Positions 19,468 through 30,287 are shown, numbered from the stretch's first letter. The stretch is 64,000 nucleotides of DNA from Kalaharituber pfeilii (GCA_015179045.1 WHUZ01000143.1:30981-94980), one strand, 5' to 3'. Numbers and translations: made by a program. Notes: a model not told the origin generated them from the sequence alone.

Positions 19468-21077
19468 TATGACTAATAGCAATCGTCGGACACGTGGTCA
19501 TGGCATGAGGCTACTGCAAGAGGGACCCCTGCACAAGACACAAAGGGGAAAGGCAAGACTAGGGTTGCTCCCATCGAATTATCTACTCCCATTCCAAGTT
19601 CTCCAGGGAATCCTGGAGGAATGAAGAGTGTCGTTCCATGTTTTGATTCCCTGGAAACCACTCAATTCATGAATGGAGCTATCAATGCTAGTGATTGGAA
19701 AGGAAGAATCCAGGTGGCTTGGGCCCAGTACTTTTTTGTCAAACGGGGGTTGAGTGCCGATGAGAGGAAAAGGTGTTTTCACAAGTTCATTCCTGGAGAG
19801 CTTGTCAGTGAAAGTAAGGATTTAATGGCATATTACGAACGAACATATTCAATCTATATTGAGTTCCTCAGAGGGAGAGTAATAAAGTATGGGAACATGT
19901 TCTTTGAGTCCCCTGCAGGCAAGCTATGGATGGATGAACTTGCAATTCATAAGTAAGCCTGTTCAGAACTGAGTCTACAAACTTGCAAGCTAACTAGAAA
20001 TAGAAAAGCACCATGCAAGGTTGGGGATGAATCTTTCGATAGTTTTCATTTGATGCGTTTCCGTGGACATGATGGGATTACCTTTGATAGCAAGGAAACC
20101 ATTGATTTCTACGTTACGATGCTCATTCACGTCAAGACGGAACCGGTTGAACTGGGAAAAATAGGCTGGATCGCGGACGATGAAGAGGGATATTGGCAGG
20201 CAATGCTAAAAGATACTGCTTTGCAGCTAATCTTACTCTACGTATTGGGGGAATCCAAAGGTCGAAGGACCTACTCCAAACAGGCGATGATTACCGACCT
20301 TGATAAAATTACATTCAATACGGCGGACTTGCCCGCATTGGCTAACGATATTTTCGACTATTCTGTTCTTGTGAACAAGCACAGCACTTTCCCACAACCG
20401 ATTGTAATCAGAGCCAGTAGCGATATGCTAGGAGATGATTCGTCTACAGAGACCATCATCCCTGGTGATGAGCCGGAGGACCTCATAAGTGCAGCTTTGG
20501 AAGATATTCATGAAGCAGCACCAACAAATGAAATGTCTGATGTACAATGCCAGGAAGTGGTATTGGACTCTATTAAGCAGGAAACCTTTATGGAACAATC
20601 CTTCCGTGAGAAAGTTCTGAAGCAAGATCGAGACATCATTGATCCGCGTGGACGGGAATTCTTACATGTTTGGGGTGAAGATCACAACACCCCCCTCTGG
20701 TATCAAACAAAGGTACCCAACGAGTATGCACGGATGAACATCTGGGGAAAGCATGAAGTTCACCGATGGGTGGTCAACAAACATATGCAATACCTTGATG
20801 GTGTCATTTATGATGCAATTTGCCGCAAGAAAACACTCCAGAAAGACCTCGATGAGGTAGACGCAGAGCTTTTGAAGATAAGGACTCGTGATCACGCAAG
20901 ACCATCCAGGAACATGAAGAGATGGAAAGACTCATCGAGCAAAAGAGAAAGGAGTTGGCGAATGCTCAAGAGGGTCCACCTGCTAAGCGGGCTCGAGCCA
21001 TAGACTATGGCATCAGCGAGGCTGAACTCAAAATCCTCGCAAGCGATGAATTCAAATATGGTCCAGATACCGAATAG
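19468..21077 (+). pseudogene. unknown transposon-borne gene, two exons, frameshifted
   Basis: The coding stretch before and after 19621 (MKSVVPCFDSLETTQFMNG...) splices at 19952/19998 through a 45-bp GT-AG intron into KAPCKVGDESFDSFHLMRFR and onward (DGITFDSKETIDFYV, LPALANDIFDYSVLVNKH, GREFLHVWGEDHNTPLWYQT, EVHRWVVNKHMQYLDG). A Lys/Glu-rich coiled-coil-like end reads on to a stop at 21077 in another frame (EEMERLIEQKRKELANAQEG), so one base is missing near 20905. An ATG at 19468 is out of frame with the body, so a second break lies near 19485. I recognise no family. It is placed just inside a subterminal block and is probably an element-encoded protein of unknown function. Confidence 0.6.
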
Positions 21078-21639
21078 GTTAAAGGATCAAGATTGTCCTA
21101 CTAGTAGAAACTTGCCTACTTACACATGTTAGTTTCTTATTGAGAGTGCTTCAGTTAATGACATATGTGAAGGAAATGGTACATGTGATATAGCTGGGAG
21201 AGAAATTTGGGCAGATAGATAGTGCTGTATTAGCAATCATGATGAAAGTGACGGAATTTAAGATCGTAATGATGTATGGCGGAACTGATCAAAGAGCATG
21301 TATGAAGGCTTGTGATGAAGGGATCTAGTTAATCTTTGAGACCTCTAGAAATGAAAAGACATACATTGCTAATAGCATCAGCGGGGCAAGTGACTATCTT
21401 ATTGTATCATATTGCCCATCTTGGAATGGCGTTCTGGAGGTGTGAGTAGGAAGTCCCGAAAATGCTGGCAGGTTTGAGCTGCTATCACCACACACACGAT
21501 CAGGAGGAGTAACTCAACAATACAAACAAGACTACAGATAAGACAACGTTCAACCAGTAATCCAGGTAGTTATTGGCCTGAGAGATGAGAGCTGTTCGGG
21601 ACTGACGGTGGCGGTTTATGAGGCCCTCAAGGGGAAGCC

Positions 21640-21768
21640 ATGTCGGGCATTGAAGATGATTACTACTCTGGGGATGAGGACTTGATCATGGCTGCAGATG
21701 ATCCAGGATTCTGGAATCAGACTCAAATGATGGAGGAAACTGGAGAGGCAAATGGTAAGACTGAATAA
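21640..21768 (+). CDS. short ORF or first exon of the helicase gene
   Basis: 42 codons from ATG 21640 (MSGIEDDYYSGDEDLIMAAD ...), very acidic, ending in TAA at 21766-21768. A GTAAGA at the end (GCAAATG|GTAAGA) could be a splice donor leading to the helicase reading frame at 22127. Acidic N-termini of this type are seen on fungal RecQ-like helicases; the link is inference. Confidence 0.35.
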   Translation: MSGIEDDYYSGDEDLIMAADDPGFWNQTQMMEETGEANGKTE

Positions 21769-21809
21769 GGAGAACATCCCCATGGTAATCAGGTTACTAA
21801 TAAGAGACT

Positions 21810-21840
21810 TGGGATGGGATGGGATGGGATGGGATGGGGA
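21810..21840. repeat. (GGGAT)n simple repeat
   Basis: Five to six tandem GGGAT units, too short and not of telomere type. Confidence 0.8.
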
Positions 21841-22054
21841 AGTGGTAGCTGATCGGTGCACTCATGTAGAACCTGCGATCAGAGGAACACAAACTGCGAT
21901 CAGATCAACACAACATAACAACGACCACCAACAGGAAAACAATGGCTCAGAGGGATCGTGTATGTATTGAGGAATTCCAAAATGATATATTTTAGTGATG
22001 GGGGGATGATCTGGACACGTGGGAGCTGATGGGGTATATGTATAGGCTCCGGTT

Positions 22055-22111
22055 TTTTTTTTTTTTTTTATTTCACGTGACCCCGCTTGTAGCTGTTCGC
22101 CATGGCAGGGC
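22055..22111 (-). mobile_element. family-A short retroposon in helicase 5' region
   Basis: 57 bp: on the minus strand GCCCTGCCATGGCGAACAGC through an A tract. The exact 13-bp duplication ATAGGCTCCGGTT is at 22042-22054 and 22112-22124. It begins at the same base as the other family-A short copies. Confidence 0.92.
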
Positions 22112-22126
22112 ATAGGCTCCGGTTCA

Positions 22127-22411
22127 ATGTGGCGGCCACTAAGCTCCGTGAAGATGTGCCCAGAACGCATGAGGTTACAAAACGAACTGAAAAAGTGTAC
22201 ACTAGAGAAACTTGGAAAAGAGATGTATGATTGGCAGGCAGCTATGAGCAGTGCTATCCTGATGGGTAACGATGCTTTATTGATCTCAGGAACCGGATCA
22301 GGAAAAAGCTTAGTCTTCCAGGCGCATGTGGTGTTGGTGGATCGCAAGAACCAAAGCAGCCAAATCGTGATCACTCCAATTAAAGCCTTGATCTATGATC
22401 AGGTTACAGAT
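22127..22411 (+). pseudogene. RecQ-like superfamily 2 helicase, N-terminal fragment
   Basis: The frame carries LGKEMYDWQAAMSSAILMG, then Walker A ISGTGSGKSLVFQ, then IVITPIKALIYDQ (motif Ia-like), the order of a DEAD/RecQ-type ATP-dependent helicase. It then breaks off and joins an inverted copy of the element's terminal ORF, so all motifs from DEAH onward are missing. Relics of its 5' region recur at about 16900 and 19190 in D1/D2. It may have unwound DNA during transposition, but that is inference; this copy cannot be active. Confidence 0.72.
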
Positions 22412-22645
22412 TTTACTTCCTGATGCCATAGGATTGAGTTCTGGGCTCAATAGCGCTTTAGTTAGGCTCGCTATCCGCCCTTCGATGATAGCTTGTTGTA
22501 CACGTACTCGGTTCAGCATTTCTTTATTAAGTACTTCTTGTTCACAGGCATCAAATAAATCATGAAAACCAAGTCGTATACATTCGGAATTAAGGTACCA
22601 AAGCTTTCTTTCCAAGGAGGAATGTATATCTATACAGTTATTCAT
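22412..22645 (-). CDS. terminal ORF of the 7.5-kb transposon
   Basis: Starts at ATG 22645 (MNNCIDIHSSLERKLWYLNS, then FHDLFDACEQEVLNKEMLNR). It is open for about 78 codons before running antisense into the helicase fragment, where the frame stays open by chance to 22310. A decayed twin sits at 15703-15850, near the other end and in the opposite orientation, so both transposon ends carry the same unit. No family recognised. Confidence 0.5.
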
Positions 22646-22671
22646 GTTTGTGTTGATGGGTGTTGTTGACA

Positions 22672-22754
22672 AGGTGTGATCGTTACTAGTGTGCCCCCTG
22701 ATCGTTGTCCTGATCGTTGCCCTGATCGTAACGGGGGTCCGACTTAATCTCCAG
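22672..22754 (-). repeat. subterminal repeat block, right end
   Basis: Inverted copy of the block at 15594 and 19229, ending in CTGGAG read from 22754 leftward. Confidence 0.75.
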
Positions 22755-23045
22755 GCGTTATATACATAATTAAGACACCAAACCAAAGATTGATTACATA
22801 ACACATATGCCAAGACGCTTCAGTAGCAACGTACTTATGTATTAAACGCCTGGTCCGAGGCTACTAGCGGAGCAACACCCATGCATGAAACTCCGCTTAG
22901 TCAGAGTCTGGTTACGAGACTAACTGGAGTCCCAACTTGGGCGCAGTGGCAATTTTCTTTGCGTCCTTGGCGCCGAGCCGCCGCTTGAAGTCTTGCGCCG
23001 ACGTCGTCTTGCCTTTTCGCTTCTTGGTTGCGGGCCCTGGGGTGG

Positions 23046-23107
23046 TTTTTTTTTTTTTTTTTTTTATTTCACGTGACCCCGCTTGCAGCTGTTCGCCATG
23101 GCAGGGC
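23046..23107 (-). mobile_element. family-A short retroposon within ORF1 b
   Basis: A T tract plus the inverted family-A tail, beginning (minus strand) TGCCCTGCCATGGCGAACAG. The target duplication matches at 11 of 13 positions: CCCTGGGGTGGTT at 23035-23047 and CCCCGGGATGGTT at 23109-23121. Both differences are transitions. Confidence 0.82.
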
Positions 23108-23155
23108 ACCCCGGGATGGTTGTTGGCGTGACTTCGGGGATTGGTATAATCTCCG

Positions 23156-23198
23156 TCCTTAGGGCGGCACGCGAGCAATGATCTAAAAAAAAAAAAAA
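23156..23198 (+). mobile_element. minimal family-B retroposon within ORF1 b
   Basis: TCCTTAGGGCGGCACGCGAG plus AATGATCT and an A tract. TCTCCG repeats on both sides (23150-23155 and 23200-23205). Only 29 nt of LINE tail. Confidence 0.72.
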
Positions 23199-23399
23199 TT
23201 CTCCGCGCTTTGCCCGGGGATGGCTCCTCTGAGTGCATGGTGACATTTTCGCTGAAGCCTAGGGCTTCGGAGGTAGGTTCCACCGGTGTCGTCTCGGGAG
23301 CTGAGTCAGCTGACCCGCTGCTTAGCGGTATGGTTTGCAATAATACTCTATTCCTGGGGTCTGTCTTGAATATCACTACCTGTATACGGCCCTAGGGAC

Positions 23400-23870
23400 T
23401 ATGGCGCTAAAATTTCGGAGGAGATAATAGAAATAAAGAAGACAAGGCAGAGATTTCATTCGGTTGCCCAGTACAATACATGTAATGTGCTGTGTTCATA
23501 TGCTTGTAATGAGGTCACGCTAATAAAGAATATTGTATATAGTTCGCCAAACTGGGGAGCCTATCGACAGAGGTATTGACATGAGCACATCGCAGAATTT
23601 AATGTTTGGAAGTCTAGAAAGTCTCAACAACTTTTAGAATGATCACCGACTTTGTTTCTGCTCTCCGCTTGAGATATATTTCCCTGTATTGCTATCACCG
23701 CATGCTACAAGCGGGGTCACGTGAAAAAAAAAAACAAAAAAACTCCTCTTTTCATATAAGCATATACTCATAGGTATACCACCCCTCAACCGGGCAGAAT
23801 ACCTCTAACGGAATTTTTCTGCATTTCCTTTATCAAGCTCCAGACCGCTGCAGCGACTAGGGAAACACAC
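23400..23870. other. unassigned sequence with a family-A relic
   Basis: At 23700-23742, GCATGCTACAAGCGGGGTCA and CGTGA then an A-rich tract are a 5'-shortened family-A tail without a visible duplication. Otherwise nothing recognisable. Confidence 0.5.
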
Positions 23871-24258
23871 AGCCAAGTTTGGCAGGGCTGCTCGGGGGTG
23901 AAGGCCTCAGGGCTTAGAAGTTCAGAGTGGGAAAGGTGGAGGCCTAGAGTGCAGTGGTGCAGAGAAGGGGAAGAGACGGTGGGGCATCTGTGGAGAGAAT
24001 GCACAGTCTGGACGCAGAAGTGGCCGGGGAGGAGGCGGTGATAGAATTCCCGGAGGCGGAGGAGGACGGCACAGATCCGCTGGTTATGATGTAAGAATGG
24101 GCCGGGCGGTGAAATATTTTGTCCCAGCAGTACATATTTTATCAATTATCCTTGTTCAGAGTACCGGGGACGGGAGAGGCTTTTTCCTTTACTCTCCTAT
24201 GTACGTAATCTCGCCATTGCCCATAGGGCGGCATGCTAGTAATTAAAAAAGAAAAAAT
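23870..24258 (+). mobile_element. LINE-B copy 2, 3' fragment
   Basis: Contains the ORF2 zinc-like and C-terminal region (GCCTCAGGGCTTAGAAGTTC, then GGGCATCTGTGGAGAG, GAATTCCCGGAGGCGGAG), the 3' UTR, and the family-B tail GCCCATAGGGCGGCATGC with an A-rich end. It serves as the uninterrupted reference for the LINE-B copy split by LINE-A at 51047. Frame broken. Confidence 0.75.
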
Positions 24259-24259
24259 T

Positions 24260-25696
24260 TAGTTTTTTTCTCGCTTTTTTTGTGTTGTGTTGGATAAACT
24301 TTTGTTCTGTTTCCGACTTTGTCCTCATCTTGTCCGAAGAATTGAAATCCTGTATCTCAGACAAGGCATCAGCTGTCAACCCATCTCACAAGTAAATTAG
24401 AGACAGTATTACTAACAACAATTAGATAGTCAGAACGTGACTTGTCGCCCTCTAAAACCTCTGGAATTGCGGCGGATTATCCGGCAGCAGTGTGGCAGGT
24501 TCCGCTCCTTGTGTCATCATCCAAATTCGAGCAGTCCGTTTCCTTGTCAGTGCAGCCTCGCTCGGTCTTACCCCCTCCACCTTCTCGCTGGGTGGAGCCG
24601 GAGGAGGGAATGTGTAGCGACATCGACTCCCAGTATTCAATCTCCTCCGTGTCCAAGTGGCCAAGACTTTGGGTATAGCAAAAGCACATGATTCCGTAAT
24701 GATTTAAAGTCAGAAGCCTTAATTGCATTTTGGATCATTTGAAATTCATATCACGTAACAAGGATTGCAGCAAGAGGTAACCTTAAAATGAAAAGCAAAA
24801 GCGTGGCTAACGCCGAAAGAGGGGAGGTAGATAGGCTATAGGGTGAAATTGGTCGGAGTCGGTAACAGTGCCCTTGCGGGGAGGTATAGACGGCGGGTTC
24901 TGCAGTCCAGCCCGGCGGTCAGTTTGTGCGCAGCATCCCGATTCAGATACATTATTCGTACATACAGCAGAACGATTATTAAAAAAAAAAAAATCGACAC
25001 AATCCTTAAGAAGTCGAAGTCGGAAATTGAAACCTGAAAAAATAAAAGGCAAACCACGTCCTGTGCCTCCAACCAAGTAGAAGCTTGCCATGGTGGTACA
25101 CGTGTACATCCGCGCTCCTATTGAAGTATGAAAGTTGTATGCAGTACTGCATAGAAGGAAAGCTTATAGTTAAGATGAAAGAATGAGGATTGAACATGGA
25201 AACATGCAATGAAGAACTGGAGTGCTGTTTGTGATAGTGCAACTAAGCTACAAAAATTGCAAGGATATACAATTAGACAGGAATGAACTATTTCTCTCTA
25301 TAACGATATGGTGGAGGCAAGATTTTTGACATGCCACTAATTGGATAACGCACAGTGTGACCGAGGCTCATGTTCCTGCACCCTTTGTATGTCTTTGTAC
25401 AACCCCAAGGATCCCTCTTTGCAATTCGAGCTATTCCACAATAGGAACAATTCACAGAAACAAGCTGCAGGAGAAGGGGCCCACACAGCGGGACATGTTG
25501 GCAAATCTGTAAACAAGTCGAACCCAAAACAATGGATCTCTCTGACTTTCCATTAGGAGAGCGTCATCTTGCCGTTTAGTCGTACTTGAAACTCTCCCAC
25601 GGGAAACCATGGTCCCTCCTGAAGGGTCCGATCCCTCGTCACCGGTTTTGAACTCAACCCTGTCGCTTGGTGTTGTAGAGGTAGGCATGCCATCAC
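24260..25696. other. unassigned sequence
   Basis: No transposon remnant or RNA gene identified. A minus-strand frame at 25452-25748 (EFGEAHLTNNIGDGMPTSTT ...) may be a downstream exon or frameshifted end of the gene at 25697-26820. Confidence 0.35.
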
Positions 25697-26820
25697 CTAT
25701 GTTATTCGTAAGATGTGCTTCACCGAATTCCGCGGCCACGAGTTGCATGTATCGAAGTTCATCGACTGGGTGCCGTTCACAAACTCCAATATTGTTTGTC
25801 TTTTGCTAGTCGCGTGACGACACTGGATTGATGGATTATTTTTTTTGAATTGTTCCTCCTTGTCCTCAGTACGAGGGGTGTGGCCTGCATTGACATCTGC
25901 GCAATCGGATGACTGCAAGTGCGCGTTTTCGTCTGAACAGGTTGCATTTTTGTGCAGCTTGTGATTGTAGCCCCCCTGCCTCAGTTGAAACCTCTTTACT
26001 CCAGGGAGGTTCTTAATCCATACCCATAGTCTGCGGAAAACACCTGTTTGAAGGGCCTGCAATGTGGTAGTTTTCAGCTCGATTGGCATGTAGTTCAAAA
26101 AGAGATGCCCAAAGGATCAAAAGAAATCTTACATACCTGCTCATTACTGTTCACATTATCTGCAAGAGTCCTTGCCGCCTTATCCTTACCCTTGTCGAGG
26201 CTGCTATTGCTGTAGAATGTCCTCTGGATAGGACCTACCAAAGGCCCTAAGGGTGGGGAATTTATACTGTTATTGGATTCTGTGTAATGATAGGACGGTG
26301 GTACGGGGACATCTAGCTGTACGGCAGCAGCATTTGTAGTCTGTGAATATGGCCGTTGGGTCACACCATCTTCCTCCATCGAAGCATAGGTGGACGTAGT
26401 GTCCGGCAGGCTAGCTTCGGCAGTGATACTTTGAGTGTCGACTCCCACCTCCGTGTTCGCAATAAATGCAATTGTCGTATTCCATTCCTCCGACAAAGCT
26501 GGAGTGTTGAGAGTACCAAGTTCAGGAACATCAAAGGTTACTCTGAAGCCTCCGGTGGGCGTGGCAAATATCGTAGTGCCTGGAATATGATGACGCGGAC
26601 CCATAGAAGCACTTCTCGTACTTCCCCTCAACTTGTTAATGCTGCAGCTGAAGGTTTTGAAAGTTTTCATTCTCAGATGTGCAGATGAATATTTGTTGCT
26701 AGAAAGATGACTAGCAGATAGATGGAAGGGAGAATGGGAGTGAATTTGGAAACAGTGGTTTAGAGGATGTAAAGTAAGCCAGGTGTCCGTAGGAGCTAGA
26801 GATGAGTCCGGGAAAGGCAA
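25697..26820 (-). CDS. hypothetical protein, at least two exons
   Basis: Exon 1 runs from 26820 (or an internal ATG near 26670, MKTFKTFSCSINKLRGSTRS) to 26137. An 80-bp GTATGT...GCAG intron follows (26136-26057). Exon 2 opens in frame at 26056 (ALQTGVFRRLWVWIKNLPGV) and ends at 25697. Ser/Thr-rich, with no transmembrane segment or recognised domain; the second exon has a short basic/aromatic helix-like stretch. An overlapping frame (25748-25452) also looks coding, so the real 3' end may lie further left. No family known to me. The upstream neighbour is a family-A2 retroposon at 27297-27573. Confidence 0.45.
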
Positions 26821-27296
26821 TGTGATGTTGAGTAAGAGGTAAAGAGGGAGGAGAGAGTAAGAGGTATTAGATAAAGGTCCTTAATTACAATGGATGTAGT
26901 AAACCCTAGAGTTGCGATCTTGGCACAGAACGTTCATAGCTATGCACAAATTCCAAAGCCAAGTCAGGTCAAAAGTACGCTCCTGCTATAGTAGGGGTAC
27001 AGGAACTATGTGAGCGTGGACTGAGTTCCTGGGGATATCCAAAATGTCCTTATACAGCTACGTTCGCTGCTTGGATGTAAGTAGGAATAAGTAATGCTAT
27101 CTATATATATATGTAAAGAGACCGTCAATCACTAGGACGTACAACCCTTGCTCAGACTCATGCCTATGTCGTTATCTACCACGCGACTAGCCCACCTAAT
27201 CCAATACTACTTCGGTATCCTCTTTAACTACCCTCCATTAGACATCCTAAGTGCGATCGTCAGCAATATCATCACACTCTATTAGCTCGACAGTTA

Positions 27297-27573
27297 TTTT
27301 TTTTTTTTTTTTTTTTACATCACATAACCCCGCTTGCAGCGCCAAGCCATGGCAGGGTCCCTGGGCAAGCCCTCGAAGCCCGGAGACAGGCTTAACAAAC
27401 AGAAGTTTCTATCTACTTCTAGAACCTGAGGCTCCAATATATATCTCCCCCTCTCCCCTCTCCCTCTTCTCCACACTTTCGCATCCCGGCAATCAAACTT
27501 CCCCCACGGCAAATTTCGCAGTTTCCTCCTCACCTTCACAGCCTGCAAATTTTACCCCGACCCGGGTCGGTAA
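27297..27573 (-). mobile_element. LINE tail of subfamily A2, 277 bp
   Basis: Bounded by an exact 14-bp duplication TAGCTCGACAGTTA at 27283-27296 and 27574-27587. On the minus strand it reads through the end of an ORF2 frame, then TTAAGCCTGTCTCCGGGCTT, then CCCTGCCATGGCTTGGCGCT, then GGGGTTATGTGATGT and the A tract. A2 differs from family A in the tail (CTTGGCGCTG for GCGAACAGCTG). Other A2 copies: 37021-37145 and 62475-62585. Confidence 0.9.
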
Positions 27574-27587
27574 TAGCTCGACAGTTA

Positions 27588-29206
27588 GCTAACTCCACTT
27601 CAGCCACTTCAGCACCAGCAGGCCAATGAGCAGAGGTAATACATTTTAGTGTTCAGGTTTTGTGAAGTCAGTGTGCCAGATGCTATTCGAAATTGTCTCT
27701 GAAAGCTTGATTTAGGGGAAGGTAAAAATATTGGTTGGGAAACTAGGGGTTTTCCAGCAAAGTTGCAATGCTTACACTATTTATTGAAACTTTCGAACTT
27801 GTTATGCTGCTACATGAGCAGGTTGTGCTGTACAATGGTTCTCAAGCTTGCATGTTGTCCGAACAAAGTTACGTCGCTCTTGAATGTCCGGTAGAAGATT
27901 AGGCATTTCGCTACCGAAATCAAACAACCTTGAGCAAATGCATCAGCCGGTCGACGGGTTTTCGCACCGCTCCGGATTTTGTCAATAGCTTTCACTCTCC
28001 TCAGGCTTGTTCAACAGCCTAGAGGTAATGATTATACGGGCAATTAGAAGAGATGTTGACATTGTCATTGATATGACAATACGAGGTGTAAGGCGAGGTG
28101 GTTTGAGGCAAAGAAGCGTGAGCGTAAGCAGTGCCGGTAGATTGAAGTGAGGCAGTGGAGGAAGCATCGTTCAGATTTTTTTTTTTCAATGATTTCATTC
28201 CATTCCGCATTTCTCGTGTGGGTCTGAGCATGGGTTGTACATACTAGTCGATTAGGGGTCGCTTCAAATATATATATATAACTAGTATCACTTATCTCTA
28301 CTTATATCCAGTCACCACAATAGTGACTGGACAGACACATTTCGGGGGATATCATGTGATCCAATTCCTCTACTAACAAAATTCTTTTCTGCACTTATCC
28401 ACGGAGGTTTAGAGTAGCAGTTGGCTGTTTAACTGGCTAGGACGTAACAGAGATTGATCAAACAATGGACACCTTATTCACAAGTAAAGCAACGAGCAGT
28501 AATCGAACGTCCGAACAATGAGCAAGGTCTTCCGCAAATGACAGGAGCACAGATGAAGATGAGAAGCATGAAAGTGTAGAACAATCTTTGGAAGATAGTT
28601 TGAAATGCATTTCCTACCTCTGTTTGGTCTCATCAGAGAATTAACATCGCGTACTACAGTGTATCGATATTGCATTCAAGTAACAGTGAACTATCCTTAT
28701 TTAACAAGTGTAATGCAGAGTGGCCAGAGTGAGATTTGGTCCATTATGTATTGAGGCTCATGCGTTCCAAGATCGCTAGTCATATGAGGACTAAGTGAAG
28801 TGATTACCAACAACGTTCAGAATCGTAGCACCTTCAGGGTAAAGGAAGAATGCTGTGTCGAAACACACCTACTTGTTTGGAATTCATGAGACCTGTATTG
28901 TGACTTCATTGTTTTCTTGGTTGTACTTGAACTTGTTCAGCATGACAAGCATCCTCATTAGCTCCGGGGCTTCAGGAAGCTCATAGAGCAGCGAAACCAG
29001 AACGAATTTTGGCCAGGGGCTGTAATGTGATTTACCACAGATAACCTGAAGTGTTCATATAAAAAAGGCGCTGACAAATTTCAAGAAGTGAAACTATGAC
29101 ATGAAGGACTTGATGTGTCATGAGCAACAGAATGACAAATTCCGGCTTAGTACTGAGCCGTGGAGCTGGAAAGGTGCTGACAACATAAACATCAAGTATA
29201 CCCACA
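27588..29206. other. unassigned sequence
   Basis: No supported gene. A short AT repeat lies near 28268. A T tract near 28177, followed by CAATGATTTCATTCC, is too weak to call a family-B relic. Confidence 0.35.
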
Positions 29207-29216
29207 AACCTCCTAC

Positions 29217-29276
29217 CTCGCTATAGCCCTCTGGGCGGCATGCGAGTACTGATATTAAGAAAAAAAATAAAAACAA
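29217..29276 (+). mobile_element. family-B short retroposon
   Basis: 60 bp: CTCGCTATAGCCCTCTGGGC, GGCATGCGAGTACTGATATT, then an A-rich tract. The 10-bp duplication AACCTCCTAC is at 29207-29216 and 29277-29286. Confidence 0.88.
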
Positions 29277-29286
29277 AACCTCCTAC

Positions 29287-29515
29287 GTGCATGCACAAAC
29301 CCAGTGCCCCCCGTCCCCAGCTACCCCAGACTGAGAACGGCAAACCAGTACTCGACCGGGTCACCCTCCACCTCCTCCTGCTTCCACCCTTTCTCCTCTA
29401 GATTCTCCCAGGAATGCCAGCTGACATGTGCCCCATCTTTGTCTTCCCTCTGGGGCCGCTCCAGTTCAGTGCACCTGAACACCACATGCTCAGCACTCCA
29501 TGCCTCTTGAACCAA
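29287..29515 (-). pseudogene. LINE-C ORF2 C-terminal fragment
   Basis: The minus strand reads EHVVFRCTELERPQREDKDG, then WHSWENLEEKGWKQEEVEG and a stop after VLSLG. It parallels the LINE-A C-terminus (DHLAFRCEEVEYPEGW, WEDIDEKKW). Two more copies lie at 49205-49960 and 61530-61830, both also on the minus strand. LINE-C is a third non-LTR lineage. Confidence 0.7.
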
Positions 29516-29629
29516 GATTTCTACTTATATCGTCTACCCGCGGTCCCAGCACCTGCTCATGGCTTCAATGACAAAACGAGATGCTGGCAAATTCCCTTCT
29601 CCCCTCTCAGACATTCTCAGCACTGCGTT

Positions 29630-30013
29630 GGTCAATCACGATAGTCGCGTCGTGCAAGTTTAGTTTCAAAACGCTGGGGCGCGTGATTAAAGAACACGTT
29701 ATAACACCGCTGGCTCTTATTGATGATATCTTGAAAGGGTCCCCAGAGGAGGAGTGTGCCATGTCCCCTGCTGATATTGGCCATCCTTGGAAGGGATCAT
29801 CAGCCCTCTCAAATTAACGATAGCATAAGAAACACCCTTGCAGAAGAAATCATCATCTCTGGTGGGGACATCGATTTTTTAGTGGAAGAGTGTTCATTGG
29901 ATATGTTTGCGGAAGCGTGCATGGACACCGTGTCCACTGTCGGCATCTCAGCCACTCTAGGTGAGGTGTCCCAGCCCACAGATTTCCGAGGTGGAGTTTC
30001 CACTGAATCATAA
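29630..30013 (+). pseudogene. broken hypothetical coding stretch
   Basis: Two overlapping frames look coding: FKTLGRVIKEHVITPLALID and DDILKGSPEEECAMSPADIG to a stop at 29817, then NTLAEEIIISGGDIDFLVEE and SLDMFAEACMDTVSTVGISA to 30013. Either a frameshift or an unrecognised intron lies near 29800. Acidic composition; no family recognised. Confidence 0.35.
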
Positions 30014-30230
30014 CGTGCAAAGAACCTGAGAAAGTACATTCTGACCATGCCATCCTTGCAGCAGAAGTTAGTGATCCAAAGTGTATTGGTAAAATAAATC
30101 TGGGTAATTGTTTCTAGACTGTTGTAGGCTCAAAGCCTATAACACAATCACAGCATGTCTCTGGCCCCTGTTAAATCCACACCAATGTTCAGAAACAAAG
30201 GCTGTTGCGTGACTTTCACAGGGTGGAGGA

Positions 30231-30287
30231 CATCGCCATACCCGTGGGGCGGCAAGCGATTAATGATATAAAAAAAAAAAAAAAAAA
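30231..30287 (+). mobile_element. family-B short retroposon
   Basis: 57 bp: CATCGCCATACCCGTGGGGC, GGCAAGCGATTAATGATAT, then A. The exact 12-bp duplication CAGGGTGGAGGA is at 30219-30230 and 30288-30299. Confidence 0.93.

Larger units (their letters stand above)
15465..22922. mobile_element. 7.5-kb TIR transposon with 9-bp target duplication
   Basis: The ends are TAGTCTCGCAAGCAG (15465) and, inverted, TAGTCTCGTAACCAGAC (22922). Exact 9-bp duplications ACTGGAGTC lie at 15456-15464 and 22923-22931. Homology between the two ends extends inward about 150 bp to a shared CTGGAGATTAAGTCGGAC block followed by GATCAGGGCAAC repeats. The interior holds an unknown spliced gene (19468-21077), an N-terminal RecQ-like helicase fragment (22127-22411), a terminal ORF present near both ends (decayed at the left), a satellite array and an ~800-bp direct duplication. 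No transposase was recognised. A 9-bp duplication occurs in Mutator-like elements, and helicases occur in several large fungal transposons; I leave the superfamily open. A 99-bp deletion derivative lies at 34621-34719. Confidence 0.82.
22923..23380 (-). mobile_element. ORF1-only retroposon, copy b, 5' half
   Basis: N-terminal half of the split ORF1 (SEALGFSENVTMHSEEPSPG, then FKRRLGAKDAKKIATAPKLG). It carries a family-A insertion (23046-23107) and a family-B insertion (23156-23198). Three independent insertions into one ~1-kb element give a clear relative age order. Confidence 0.75.

Noticed and set aside
21810..21840. (GGGAT)n as an internal telomere repeat
   Set aside because: Not a TTAGGG-type unit and only five to six copies.
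28170..28210. Family-B short insertion at a T tract
   Set aside because: Only ATGATTTCATT-like similarity and no duplication; too weak.
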